Origin: Trissonchulus latispiculum
Lineage: Eukaryota; Nematoda; Enoplea; Enoplida; Ironidae
Length of the DNA stretch: 64,000 bases
Assembly (NCBI GenBank): GCA_030248195.1
Contig: JASAND010021126.1
Span: 17,735 to 81,734, forward strand
Direction of reading: 5' to 3'
In this document: piece after piece, positions 1-11,872 of the stretch
How the letters are laid out: the number at the start of each line of letters is the position of its first letter
Position numbering within the stretch: the first letter of the stretch is position 1
The notes under the pieces: model-generated
What the model saw: only the letters and a program-made list of their open reading frames with translations
Told to the model about the DNA's origin: nothing
Database searches by the model: none
Translations under genes and position numbers: made by a program

Positions 1-698
1 GGGGGTTGTGGACCTCAGTCCCAGGGGATTTGGGTATGATTAAGGTAAGGAAATTGCTGTTTTATATGATCTGCTGTTTGCGTTTTGAAATGTTATGTGA
101 AAGTACGTATGCCAAATTGCGGGAATTTGTCTCTTGGATTAGACTGCCAGCTTTGAAAATTTTATTGATATTTCTTGATTACAAAGTTCCTTAAAAGTTG
201 TGTAAAACCTTGCTAGAGATTATTAGGGGGCGTATGTGTGTGGGTGGTTGCTTACCTCAGTTCAGTTGTTTATTTCCGGAACCTCCTATACCTTGATCTC
301 AAACCCAATTTTTACCTTAATTTTTTGTCTTTTTTAATACGTACGTATAGGCAACAGTTCTTAGGGTACTATTATATTTTCTCCTGCCTCTCGTGGGGTG
401 CTGCTGTCACTATCCAAGTCCCCGGATTAGGATTCTGAGGAGGCGGAGAGTGACTAGCAGTGCGTTCACATTGATTCCATTAGTTTTAGCTTCTTTTCTT
501 GATAGGGAACTGTCAGTGATCCCTGTCCTGGGATTAGGATTCCTGAGGGTTTGGATATCTGGAAGTTTCCCTCCTCAAATTCGTAGGTAGGGCCAGTAAT
601 GTGTTCGTGCTGGTAGTAGATGTGTTATTATTGATTGTGGGTTTGTTTAATTGTGCTGATATATAATATATGTTTTCCGAATTTTTCAAGTATTTGTA

Positions 699-1358
699 TT
701 AGTATTTGTATCTTCCCCTCCCAACCATCCCGGCGAGTCTGCGCCACCCAATGGCTTGCGCCAGGGTAGATTTTCTGTATTGATTGGGTGCAGGAGGTTC
801 CGGCTGTCCGTATTTGGTGAGCTTGCTTTGGCTCTGGGTGCTGGTTGTTGGACTTGGTTCCGTGGTGCCATCTAGCTCGTCGGACGGTTCTAGCCCCGTG
901 GGGGGCGGCCCTCCGGGGGCACAGGATGGATCTGGAGCCTTATGGGAGAAGGCTGAGAAACTTTGCAGGATGTGTGTGTGGACAAGCTGGTTGAAGGCTT
1001 TTAGAACTTTTATCGCTGGTTCACTTGGGTGGTTGTTGGATGGTGGGTAATTTGGGTTGTGTGACGTTGGGTGGGACGAAGGTGCAGGGGCGTCGGCTAG
1101 TATTGGAGGCGCGCTTGCTGCTGTCAAAAATCCTTTCCCCGGCGTTAGGCTTGCTTTCCCTATCCTTTCTCCACATTGTTTGTCTGAATGTACACTAATA
1201 TCTATAATCTGGGGTGGGGGTGTTGCGTAGTTTAGGGTTATGTATGGGTGGGGTGAGCCTGGGGTGAAGTTTTTCAAAATTGTGATTGCGTGCCGTTTTG
1301 TCGGAAGTTTCTTATTTTTCTTGAAGTGGGTGCCCGCTACCTTGGCTCGGCCATTGTA
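699..1358 (-). CDS. Proline/serine-rich open frame, unrecognised (doubtful)
   Basis: An open frame of about 220 codons on the minus strand with no ATG near its start, so it is either an internal exon or a piece of a retroelement ORF. The first part is basic (a KKNKK patch); the middle is rich in Pro, Ser and Thr (PPP, SPTTSTQSQS). The base composition is more GC-rich than the surroundings. I see no catalytic motif, zinc knuckle or signal peptide. It could be the low-complexity N-terminal part of a retrotransposon ORF1 protein, or a chance frame in GC-rich DNA. Nothing recognisable lies between it and the window start. Confidence 0.2.
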   Translation of the reverse strand, partial: YNGRAKVAGTHFKKNKKLPTKRHAITILKNFTPGSPHPYITLNYATPPPQIIDISVHSDKQCGERIGKASLTPGKGFLTAASAPPILADAPAPSSHPTSHNPNYPPSNNHPSEPAIKVLKAFNQLVHTHILQSFSAFSHKAPDPSCAPGGPPPTGLEPSDELDGTTEPSPTTSTQSQSKLTKYGQPEPPAPNQYRKSTLAQAIGWRRLAGMVGRGRYKY

Positions 1359-1359
1359 T

Positions 1360-2380
1360 CATTACTTTATCTTTTCTTCATTCACCTGTTCTACTACCAG
1401 CTTGATGTATGTCATTGTTTTTACTTATACGTATGTTATCCTTTTTTACTCACTCTATTCTTCGGATTCTAACTGTCGGTTTGTGTTTCACTTTTCTGTC
1501 CGAAAAAAGAGAACACGATGCTTTTCTTCTAAAATTCTTGCCGTTTGTAATATGCTGCCATTGTTGACCATGATTCTGATTGTCGGTGCTTTATTTTTGT
1601 GCTTTATAAGGATATGCTTTATTTAGGCTACCTTATAAGTGGCATTGTTAGTCTGTTTATCCGGTTCTTCTATTTTTGAATGTTCGTGTCAAAAATTCTT
1701 CTGTTTGTTCGTCGGAGGTTTCGGAAATTTTTCTTTATGCTTATTGTCCTTGTCTTTGACCGCGTTGCGGGTACACTAGTATAAGTTGTCTTGTTTGTTG
1801 TATTGTCTTGTAGTATTGTTTGTTCTGTATTTCTGCTTTAAGCCGGGCAGGCGCTCTGTAGTGGGCCCGTGTTTTTGTGTTTTCGGCGCTCTGTCAGTGT
1901 CAGTCTTCTAGGGAGGTTCCTTAGTGTAGTTTTATGGTTGAAGATTTTCTCACGCGCGTTTTATCGTACTAGTGCGTAAGGTGCGTCAGCTAATCCAAAA
2001 TTTTACCCTACTAATTACTGTAACGCGGTGAGGGCGCAGGGCAAAGAGGGGGTAATTTGTGAAATATTCCTTTGAGACCGTAGACCTTTGGATTGTCCGG
2101 ATTAATTGACAGAGAGATTTGCCTTCTGGGAGCGTAGACGGTATTTGTGATTCGAGTTGGCAATATTTGTGTTTTTGTGACTTATTTAAAAAAGATGTAT
2201 AGTTTAATTTCGTGAAAGTAAATTAAAGTTGTGTTCTAATATTTAATTTTTTATATTTCTAATGAATAGGAACGAGCAGAGATTTCAGTAGGCATACACT
2301 ACCGCCCTAGAACCTGCATAAATTAGTCAAGTCATCGTTTATTAGCAATATATAGGCAACCATATTTTTACACTACATAC
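1360..2380. other. Non-coding stretch, nothing recognised
   Basis: T-rich on the plus strand with scattered short frames. I see no repeat with defined ends, no RNA gene and no exon with convincing splice sites. Confidence 0.4.
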
Positions 2381-2382
2381 TA

Positions 2383-2757
2383 CCGTATTCTCGCGCTTAA
2401 GGGAACATGTTCTCTTAAGTGAAATACGGGCAAAACTGGAAATTTTTCTGATTTCACTTAAGAGAACATGCTCACTTAAGAGAACATGTTCCCTTAAGTG
2501 AATGTCCAGTACCACTAAGAGGCATTCGTATTTTACTTTCTTATATTAGAATTAATTGCTATTGTCAGATTTTGTGGTATATTTGGTGTGGATGGCTATT
2601 TTATCTTAGAGGAAACCAGATTTTTCAAGAAATTCAATTTTCAAAAGCAATTTTTCAATTAATGCTTCAGCACTTTTCCGATTTCACTTAAGAGAACACG
2701 TTCACTTAAGAGAACATGTTCTCTTAAGTGGGTGTTCCCTTAAGCGCGAGAATACGG
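2383..2757. mobile_element. TA-flanked MITE (Tc1/mariner-like ends)
   Basis: A 375 bp element with inverted ends CCGTATTCTCGCGC ... GCGCGAGAATACGG, flanked by TA on both sides (2381-2382 and 2758-2759). Just inside each end are repeated CACTTAAGAGAACATG-type blocks in both orientations. The TA duplication and CCGTATT termini fit a non-autonomous Tc1/mariner-type element; there is no coding capacity. Confidence 0.7.
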
Positions 2758-2855
2758 TAATTACGATATAACATTCAAAATTAAGAATGTAAATGAACAA
2801 ATAGGGTAATTTCAAAATTTGTTGAACTCACGATTGAAGGATGTGAAGAAAAGTG

Positions 2856-2931
2856 TCCAAGGCATGAATCGAACCATCCGAGTTTCTGATCATAAGTAAA
2901 ACACCCTACCACTCAGTTACTACAGGATACG
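2856..2931 (-). pseudogene. tRNA-like relic
   Basis: Read on the minus strand it carries an A-box-like GAGTGGTAGGGTG and a B-box-like GGTTCGATTC at tRNA spacing. The acceptor and anticodon stems pair poorly, so this is not a working tRNA; it is a tRNA pseudogene or SINE head. It resembles the SINE head near 36.3 kb. The GC-rich DNA at 2960-3250 has no recognisable content. Confidence 0.4.
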
Positions 2932-3599
2932 ATACTAGTTTATTAACTAACTAGCACCCTATGTGTCTATACCAGTGTTAAACGCCTGCCGAAATTTGCG
3001 GCCGCAGTCGCCCCACAGCCCGTTTACAGTTTAGACCACACAAGACCGCGGTCCGGCCTGGCTGACCACCCGTGCGGCCGGCCAAAGGTTGCCTCATCAC
3101 TAAGATGGTCGAAAGTGCCCAATACAGGGCTCAGGAACACGCTAGAGACACGCAGTCTATTGCTTAAGAAACTTTGGGAAGGCCATCGAGTCATAACCGA
3201 GGACGAGTTTCGATACCTAACCGGGATCGTTTAGGCTGCTGGAAGCTGGTTCGGCCATATAGCCATTTTCGCTAAATTTCCAAGTCCCAACTTCACAGAA
3301 AATCGGCCAAAACAGGCCAAAATATGCTGTTTGGAGCTATTAGTAGGAGTATGAAAGTTATCGAGTCGTTGAACATGATGAGCAAAGTTGCAGAGTGGCG
3401 CGGTGCTGCTATCGTGCTGTACTGTTAGGCAAAAAACCATAGAATACTATCTGTAGGCTTACTCTTAAACATATTAAATTTGGTAAGTAGATAGTTTGGT
3501 ACATGCAAATTTACATACATACGTTTCATTTACCGATTAAGATGTTGCTGCGCGCTTTGCCGGCAATAGAGTGCTGCCAAAGTACAGCACGGTCTATAA

Positions 3600-4495
3600 C
3601 TAGCTATGTCATTAATCATACAGGTAAAGTCATTGATCATGAGTGCAGATGACTTTCAAGTTATTGTTGGCCAATTTTTCCTTTAGCTAGAACATTGCTT
3701 ATTTTTAGGACACAATATTGTAAGCTTAGATTTTAACACATTCTTATCACATTATTTACTTTGCCTACGTATTTAACTAGTTAGTTAACTTACCTAATTA
3801 GTGTCTATTAATTGAATGTCTATTACAAGTAAAGTTGAAAGTACGTAAATTAGTAAATTAACATTTTCAAACTTTTAGTTACCTGTCGAAAATTGTTTTC
3901 CAATGATGGCAATATTACTTGTCTACCGTAGCATCGTATACATAAAAAACGATTTTTCATTTTTTATGTAAAAAGAACACTTTTTCTTGCCTCCTATTGA
4001 TTTTCTTTTAACAACTGGACCTTTTTGTACTAACCTTGAAGCAATAAACCTAATAAACACCTAAAGAAGACCATATTGTTAGTTTACGTACTTCAGATGA
4101 CATTGTAGTAAATAATGCGTCTTTCAAATAAAGTCTCATCGTTCGCGTATAAAAGTCACAAAAATCGTGACATAACGTTTTCCGTTAACGTAATGTCCGG
4201 ACATTTTTGTGACTTTACGTTAACGGAAACGTACTGTCACAAAAGTGTCCGGACATTACGTTGGTGTGATTTGGACATTGGTGTGACATTACGTTGGTTG
4301 GTTAGGTGTTCAACCGCCTCAGATTTGTGACTTTACGTTATCGCATGGACTTTACAAAAGTTCAATGGTTAAGACATATTGTCTAAAATGTGATGATTAA
4401 ATATCTTACCAGTCTCCACAAAGTTATCCATGATTGAACAAAATGTAAAGTGAACAAATCTGGTGATGCGAAAGTGTCGGTAACATGATATACAC
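3600..4495 (-). repeat. Inverted partial copy of the 2.8 kb tandem unit
   Basis: This stretch is the reverse complement of 7650-8405, with small indels. Both contain clusters of short dyads built on GTCCGGAC and ACGTTAACG, then matching flanks (for example TAAGCTTAG and GGACACAATATT). Together with the two tandem copies downstream it makes three copies of this sequence. Confidence 0.7.
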
Positions 4496-4499
4496 AATA

Positions 4500-5377
4500 T
4501 ATATACACATGATATACATATACACAATGATTATGTTCTGACTCCTGTAGATAAAGCAAATCAAAACATAGCTATTATATGTAAACAATTTTACATACAC
4601 CAAACCCTCAATGAACTAGGACTACTAAAAGACAAATCAGACACGTATATCACTACATCCAATACACTCCCAGAAATTACAGATAAAATTACCAATTACT
4701 ACAAATCAAATAATATACAACTAGGAGATAATACACAACTACCGCACATGTACCTAATTCCCAAATTTCACAAAACCCCAATAAAGTTTAGGACTATTAT
4801 TGCTAGCAAACATGCACTTACGAAACCGCTATCTATCATTATTGACAATGCACTAAAACTAATATCAACTTCGAGATTCCGTTATGGAAAAATGGCAAAA
4901 ACTTATTTAAAAATAAATCCGTATTGGGTAATAGGTAGCAGCCAGCCTATCCTAACTACTACATCAAAAATCAATGAAAAATCAGCTGCAAAAACGATAA
5001 ATACATATGACTTCACTACTTTGTATACAAACCTTCACCATTCTACGATATGCAGTAACTTAGAAAACCTAATACATAAAACTATGAGGCACCCTATGCA
5101 TAAAAACAAGCTACGAGTTAGATGGGGAACCACTAAAAATACGAAAGACATTATTACATCAAATTTACTATGTCAACATATAAAATTCCTCTTGGATAAC
5201 CTATATTTCAGCTGCGGAAACTATACCTTTAGGCAAACCATAGGAATACCTATGGGTAGTAACGCTGCGCCATCTATAGCAAACTTAGTTTTACATAACA
5301 TGGAATATACATACATCACTAAGAACAAAGGGATTGGTATAGAGTATCGATCGGATTGGTATATAATTCTTCTTTGA
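4500..5377 (+). pseudogene. Penelope-like reverse transcriptase, 3'-truncated relic
   Basis: The frame runs from about 4500 to a stop at 5377. Recognisable Penelope-like RT blocks appear in order: YVLTPVDKANQNI, then KFHKTPIKFRTI, then the motif with the first catalytic aspartate (YDFTTLYTNL), then the GIPMGSNAAPSIANL block. The next expected block, the Y/F-x-DD catalytic pair, is degenerate (YRSDW) and a stop follows, so the copy is dead. No GIY-YIG endonuclease is seen. It lies between the inverted partial unit copy and a 22 bp tandem repeat. Family assignment is from established RT motifs; the subfamily is not resolved. Confidence 0.8.
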
Positions 5378-5448
5378 AAGTGAAAAGGGAAAATGGAACA
5401 AAATAAAAAGTATGATCTACTAAACATTAAACACTCTTGTAATTTTCT

Positions 5449-5537
5449 TGTAATCCCGCTTGTCGGGTGTTGTAATTCCGCTTGTCGGCTGTTGTAATTC
5501 CGCTTGTCGGCTGTTGTAATTCCGCTTGTCGGCTTCA
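5449..5537. repeat. 22 bp tandem repeat, four units
   Basis: Four back-to-back copies of a 22 bp unit (TGTAATTCCGCTTGTCGG plus four bases), the last two central ones identical. It lies just downstream of the broken RT and may be the tail of that element. Confidence 0.8.
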
Positions 5538-5539
5538 CC

Positions 5540-6175
5540 TCAACTACTACTAATTAAGATGTTAACTCAAACTTTATGTTCGAACCATGGCACTGTACTA
5601 ACATCTTTAACATAAGCAGAGTTAAAAACGTGGAAAATTAGATTCATACCTTTTTCTTAGTGGTTTAGAACGGAATGAATCAGGTCTCACTGAGGCTGGC
5701 CCGACCAGTAAATATCGCAAATAGTGAGAAGTGTGATCATATGATTCTCATTTACTGGATCCCTCTGATGATGACTCGTTCCGGTCCTATCCCACTCTGG
5801 CTATAAGACCCGTTAATCAATTTTAGTATAGCTACTCACCCTAAATGTTTAATTCTGCCATCCTAATTGTCACAATCTAGTCAGAGTCTAAGGGATTAGG
5901 GCCGAAAGACTCTGAATTTTCTACTTAACCTTAGATGCTAATTTCGTGACCCACTATCCCATTCACCCTACTTGTACAATGCACCTCATTTCTATAATTC
6001 AGCGGTTGTGTTATACCATGACGGAAGGTTCAATTGCAGATTCAGGGAATTTTGACAGATCTGCCTCAGCAGCTAGCGAGGAATATATGTAAGTATATAC
6101 ATATTTCAAACCACACGGTTACTGGTTCGTATTCAAATTAGCATTGATACTGCGCTAAATCTTTATCCCCTCTTT
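5540..6175. other. Non-coding stretch, nothing recognised
   Basis: No exon, repeat end or RNA gene seen; unlike the DNA on either side it has no second copy in the window. Confidence 0.4.
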
Positions 6176-8973
6176 TCTTTTACGTTGTCGCATGGACATT
6201 ACGTTGAATAGTTGTGACTTTGTGACTTTACGTTGACTTGGTCAGAGTATGCAATTTAGCGCTAAAATGAACGTTTTGAAGCCCGAAACACAACAGTGCG
6301 TGTGTTCTGAGTGTTTTAAACGGGTGCGTAAATAGTTCGTAAATTAGTTAAGTAACATTTTTAAACATTTAGTTACCTGTCGAAAATTGTTTTCCAATGA
6401 TGGCAATATTGCCTATCCACCTTTAGCATCGTATACATAAAAAATTTCCTTAACAACTAAAATATTTCCTTTTCTTGCCTCATATGGAATTTCTTCTAAC
6501 ATCTGTACTTCAGATGACATTGGTAGTAAATAAGTTTACATAAATTTGTTTAACATGTAGTTAATTACTATGCAATGATTTAACTAATTAATCGCAACTT
6601 TTCCTTTATCTGCAGCCTCATAGGAATAACATACTGAGGAGCCAAACCAGTCTTAAAATTTTCTTTCCCTGTTAGTTACCTTTTTCTGGGCTCATAAGAA
6701 CATACTGAGCAGCCAAACCTGTCTTAGAATTTTCTTTATCCCTGCAACCTGCTTGATCCAACATTTCTTTTCCTGTTAGCTGCCTTTCTGCAGGCACATA
6801 GGAATAACATACTGAGGAGCCAAACCTGGCGTCTAATTTTCTCCCCCTGTTAGCTGCCTTCTAGCAGGCTCAGGCTCATATGAATAACACACTAAGAAGC
6901 CAAACATGTCTTCTAATTTTCTCTCCCTGTTAGCTGCTTTTCTGTAGGCTCATATGATTAACATATTGAGGAGCCAAACCTGTCTCCCAAACCTTACTTT
7001 TACCGCTGGATTAACACCTGCCAACTGTCTCAACGAAATTATTGCAGTAAACATGAGATAGCGTTTAGTTAATCAGCATAAACTGAAAATATGTAATGAA
7101 AATTTTGTGACAGTGATTACGTAAGATTGGTAATAGTTATAACAATAACGATAATAATAACGTGTCTACGTAATAAGCAAACATTGAACTAACTTCGGTC
7201 ACCTATTGGTAATTATTAAACAGTCAGTTAATTAGACATAATTAAATTTCACTAGAATTTCTGGGCTAAAAATATGTAATGAAAATTTTGTAACAGTGAT
7301 TACATAAAATTGCGAACATATATTCCATTAATGTTGGTGTCGACGTAATAAGCAAACAGTGAAATAACTTCGGTCACCTATTGACAGTTATTGGTTAACT
7401 GTTTAGTTAGTAACAAATTAATTAAATTTGACAATGAACCTTTGTTTAAAATGTGTGTGTAGTGAAAATATTGTGACAGCAATTACGTGAAATTGGGAAC
7501 ATTAGGTTTCTAGGGGTGCGCGGTCATTTGCTGAATATTTGATGTACATTTCTGAATGCAAGAGTTGCAAATTTTCATAGTGTATTTTTTATGAAACCTA
7601 GCACAAGAATGCTGCAAAGTTGAGACATCAACATTTTGTCAAGATTATTAACCACTTTTACCGACACTTTCGCATTACCAGATTTGTTCACTTTACATTT
7701 TGTTCAATCATGGATAACTTTGTGGAGACTGGTAAGATATTTAATCATCACATTTTAGACAATATGTCTTAACCATTGAACTTTTGTAAAGTCCATGCGA
7801 TATCGTAAAGTCACAAATCTGAGGCGGTTGAACACCTAACCAACCAACGTAATGTCACACCAATGTCCAAATCACACCAACGTAATGGCCGGACAATTTT
7901 GTGACAGTACATTTCCGTTAACGTAAAGTCACAAAAATGTCCGGACATTACGTTGCCTGGCCAACGTAATGTCCGGACATTACGTTAACGGAAAACGTTA
8001 CGTTATGTCACGATTTTTTGTGACTTTTATACGCGAACGATGAGACTTTGTTTGAAAGACGCATTACTTACTACCAATGTCATCTGAAGTACGTAGACTA
8101 ACAATATTACCTTCCTTAAGTGTTCATTAGATGTATTCCTTCAAGGTTAGTACATAGGTCCAGATGTTAAAAGAAATTCAATAGGAGGCAAGAAAAAGCT
8201 AGGTAAGTAGACTAATTAGGTAAGTAGACTAACTAGTTAAACACGTAGGCAAAGTAAATAATGTAATAACAATGTGTTAAAATCTAAGCTTAGAATATTG
8301 TGTCCTAAAAATAAGCAATGTTCCAGCTAAAGGAAAGATTGGCCAACAATGACCTTGAAAGACATCTGCACCCTTGACTAATGGCTTTACCTGTATGATT
8401 AATGACCCTATTTCTCCTCCAAAGATACACCTGTACAAAGTGCGGTCATTTGTCCTCTCCTATACTACTTGCAGTATTTATGTGGCGGTCAAATATCGAC
8501 AAAGAACGCTGGAGGTTATGTGTTAAGCAGCGGTTGCAACTTGCTGTCCTTAATCCCAAACCTTATTATGTAATTCATATTTATTTTACACGCCAGTTTA
8601 TGCTTATGTACATTCTGCCTACGAAGACTCATATGTATATGCAATCGACGAAGGAACACTTTTTGTTCGTGTTTCTATTTGAACATTTTAGTTTGGATAC
8701 TAAAAAAGGTTCAAGAACAAACGTGTCGATGTCTTTCTACATTCAAATAAAGCATTGCTACTTTGATTAACTCTGGTTTCTGTCTTTGGTGATGATCCCC
8801 TTATCATTGTATGTGACTATAGAACTGGTTAAATTGGCCAGATGTACTTCATATCTCAAGATGCCCGGATGAGTTGACCGGGCGCCATATGATCTGTCAT
8901 GCCCTAAATATCTCATTGGTGCTAGATCAGGTCCAAATTGGGTCCAATACGTCGTGTCGTATGAAACAGGCAC
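6176..8973. repeat. 2.8 kb tandem unit, copy 1
   Basis: Nearly identical to 8974-11770 and directly abutting it. From left to right the unit holds TTTACGTTG-type repeats, a minisatellite, a roughly 180 bp subrepeat present about 2.5 times (7040-7500), a cluster of GTCCGGAC/CGTAATG dyads (7790-8010), and an AT-rich segment with an AATAAA signal near 8749. A 122-codon frame at 8402-8770 is conserved between copies only because the copies are nearly identical; I do not regard it as a gene. The unit could be a tandemly amplified non-autonomous transposon. Confidence 0.85.
6595..6993. repeat. Degenerate minisatellite, about five units of 75-105 bp
   Basis: Each unit carries AACATACTGAGGAGCCAAACC followed by TCTAATTTTCT and CCTGTTAGCTGCC in the same order, with point changes and length variation. 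The same array recurs in the second tandem copy at about 9395-9793. Confidence 0.75.
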
Positions 8974-11770
8974 AATTCTTTTACGTTGTCGCATGGACTT
9001 TACGTTGAATAGTTGTGACTTTGTGACTTTACGTTGACTTGGTCAGAGTATGCAATTTAGCGCTAAAATGAACGTTTTGAAGCCCGAAACACAACAGTGC
9101 GTGTGTTCTGAGTGTTTTAAACGGGTGCGTAAATAGTTCGTAAATTAGTTAAGTAACATTTTTAAACATTTAGTTACCTGTCGAAAATTGTTTTCCAATG
9201 ATGGCAATATTGCCTATCCACCTTTAGCATCGTATACATAAAAAATTTCCTTAACAACTAAAATATTTCCTTTTCTTGCCTCATATGGAATTTCTTCTAA
9301 CATCTGTACTTCAGATGACATTGGTAGTAAATAAGTTTACATAAATTTGTTTAACATGTAGTTAATTACTATGCAATGATTTAACTAATTAATCGCAACT
9401 TTTCCTTTATCTGCAGCCTCATAGGAATAACATACTGAGGAGCCAAACCAGTCTTAAAATTTTCTTTCCCTGTTAGTTACCTTTTTCTGGGCTCATAAGA
9501 ACATACTGAGCAGCCAAACCTGTCTTAGAATTTTCTTTATCCCTGCAACCTGCTTGATCCAACATTTCTTTTCCTGTTAGCTGCCTTTCTGCAGGCACAT
9601 AGGAATAACATACTGAGGAGCCAAACCTGGCGTCTAATTTTCTCCCCCTGTTAGCTGCCTTCTAGCAGGCTCAGGCTCATATGAATAACACACTAAGAAG
9701 CCAAACATGTCTTCTAATTTTCTCTCCCTGTTAGCTGTTTTTCTGTAGGCTCATATGATTAACATATTGAGGAGCCAAACCTGTCTCCCAAACCTTACTT
9801 TTACCGCTGGATTAACACCTGCCAACTGTCTCAACGAAATTATTGCAGTAAACATGAGATAGCGTTTAGTTAATCAGCATAAACTGAAAATATGTAATGA
9901 AAATTTTGTGACAGTGATTACGTAAGATTGGTAATAGTTATAACAATAATAATAACGTGTCTACGTAATAAGCAAACATTGAACTAACTTCGGTCACCTA
10001 TTGGTAATTATTAAACAGTCAGTTAATTAGACATAATTAAATTTCACTTGAAAATCTGGGCTAAAATATGTAATGAAAATTTTGTAACAGTGATTACATA
10101 AAATTGCGAACATATATTCCATTAATGTTGGTGTCGACGTAATAAGCAAACAGTGAAATAACTTCGGTCACCTATTGACAATTATTGGTTAACTGTTTAG
10201 TTAGTAACAAATTAATTAAATTTGACAATGAACCTTTGTTTAAAATGTGTGTGTAGTGAAAATGTTGTGACAGCAATTACGTGAAATTGGGAACATTAGG
10301 TTTCTAGGTATGGGCACGGTCATTTGCTGAATATTTAATGTACATTTCTGAATGCAAGAGTTGCAAATTTTCATAGTGTATTTTTTATGAAACCTAGCAC
10401 AAGAATGCTGCAAAGTTGAGACATATTCAAAATTTTGTCAAGATTATTAACCACTTTTACCGACACTTTCGCATTACCAGATTTGTTCACTTTACATTTT
10501 GTTCAATCATGGATAACTTTGTGGAGACTGGTAAGATATTTAATCATCACATTTTAGACAATATGTCTTAACCATTGAACTTTTGTAAAGTCCATGCGAT
10601 AACGTAAAGTCACAAATCTGAGGCGGTTGAACACCTAACCAACCAACGTAATGTCACACCAATGTCCAAATCACACCAACGTAATGGCCGGACACTTTTG
10701 TGACAGTACATTTCCGTTAACGTAAAGTCACAAAAATGTCCGGACATTACGTTGCCTGGCCAACGTAATGTCCGGACATTACGTTAACGGAAAACGTTAT
10801 GTCACGATTTTTTGTGACTTTTATACGCGAACGATGAGACTTTATTTGAAAGACGCATTACTTACTACCAATGTCATCTGAAGTACGTAGACTAACAATA
10901 TTACCTTCCTTAAGTGTTCATTAGATGTATTCCTTCAAGGTTAGTACATAGGTCCAGATGTTAAAAGAAATTCAATAGGAGGCAAGAAAAAGCTAGGTAA
11001 GTAGACTAATTAGGTAAGTAGACTAACTAGTTAAACACGTAGGCAAAGTAAATAATGTAATAACAATGTGTTAAAATCTAAGCTTAGAATATTGTGTCCT
11101 AAAAATAAGCAATGTTCCAGCTAAAGGAAAGATTGGCCAACAATGACCTTGAAAGACATCTGCACCCTTGACTAATGGCTTTACCTGTATGATTAATGAC
11201 CCTATTTCTCCTCCAAAGATACACCTGTACAAAGTGCGGTCATTTGTCCTCTCCTATACTACTTGCAGTATTTATGTGGCGGTCAAATATCGACAAAGAA
11301 CGCTGGAGGTTATGTGTTAAGCAGCGGTTGCAACTTGCTGTCCTTAATCCCAAACCTTATTATGTAATTCATATTTATTTTACACGCCAGTTTATGCTTA
11401 TGTACATTCTGCCTACGAAGACTCATATGTATATGCAATCGACGAAGGAACACTTTTTGTTCGTGTTTCTATTTGAACATTTTAGTTTGGATACTAAAAA
11501 AGGTTCAAGAATAAACGTGTCGATGTCTTTCTACATTCAAATAAAGCATTGCTACTTTGATTAATTCTGGTTTCTGTCTTTGGTGATGATCCCCTTATCA
11601 TTGTATGTGACTATAGAACTGGTTAAATTGGGCAGATGTACTTCCTATCTCAAGATGCCCGGATGAGTTGACCGGGCGCCATATGATCTGTCATGCCCTA
11701 AATATCTCATTGGTGCTAGATCAGGTCCAAATTGGGTCCAATACGTCGTGTCGTATGAAACAGGCACAAT
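8974..11770. repeat. 2.8 kb tandem unit, copy 2
   Basis: Direct repeat of 6176-8973. Both copies begin TCTTTTACGTTGTCGC and end CAGGCACAAT, which defines the unit exactly. Differences are a few substitutions and short indels (for example a 6 bp loss in an AATAACGATAATAAT tract), indicating a recent duplication or ongoing homogenisation. Confidence 0.85.
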
Positions 11771-11872
11771 GACGGGGAATCTGATGATATTTCGTGCTTG
11801 CACCATTGATACAACTGATATCGGCCCATCAGGTGAGAGTTGTAAAATACTTCCACTTTGTATGATTTGACA

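Noticed and set aside
1240..1626. 128-codon hydrophobic plus-strand frame
   Set aside because: Its Phe/Leu/Ser richness follows from T-rich DNA; no conserved motif and no second support.
8402..8770. 122-codon frame repeated at 11196-11564
   Set aside because: Conserved only because the tandem units are nearly identical; no domain, signal peptide or codon-like pattern, and it lies in repeat DNA.
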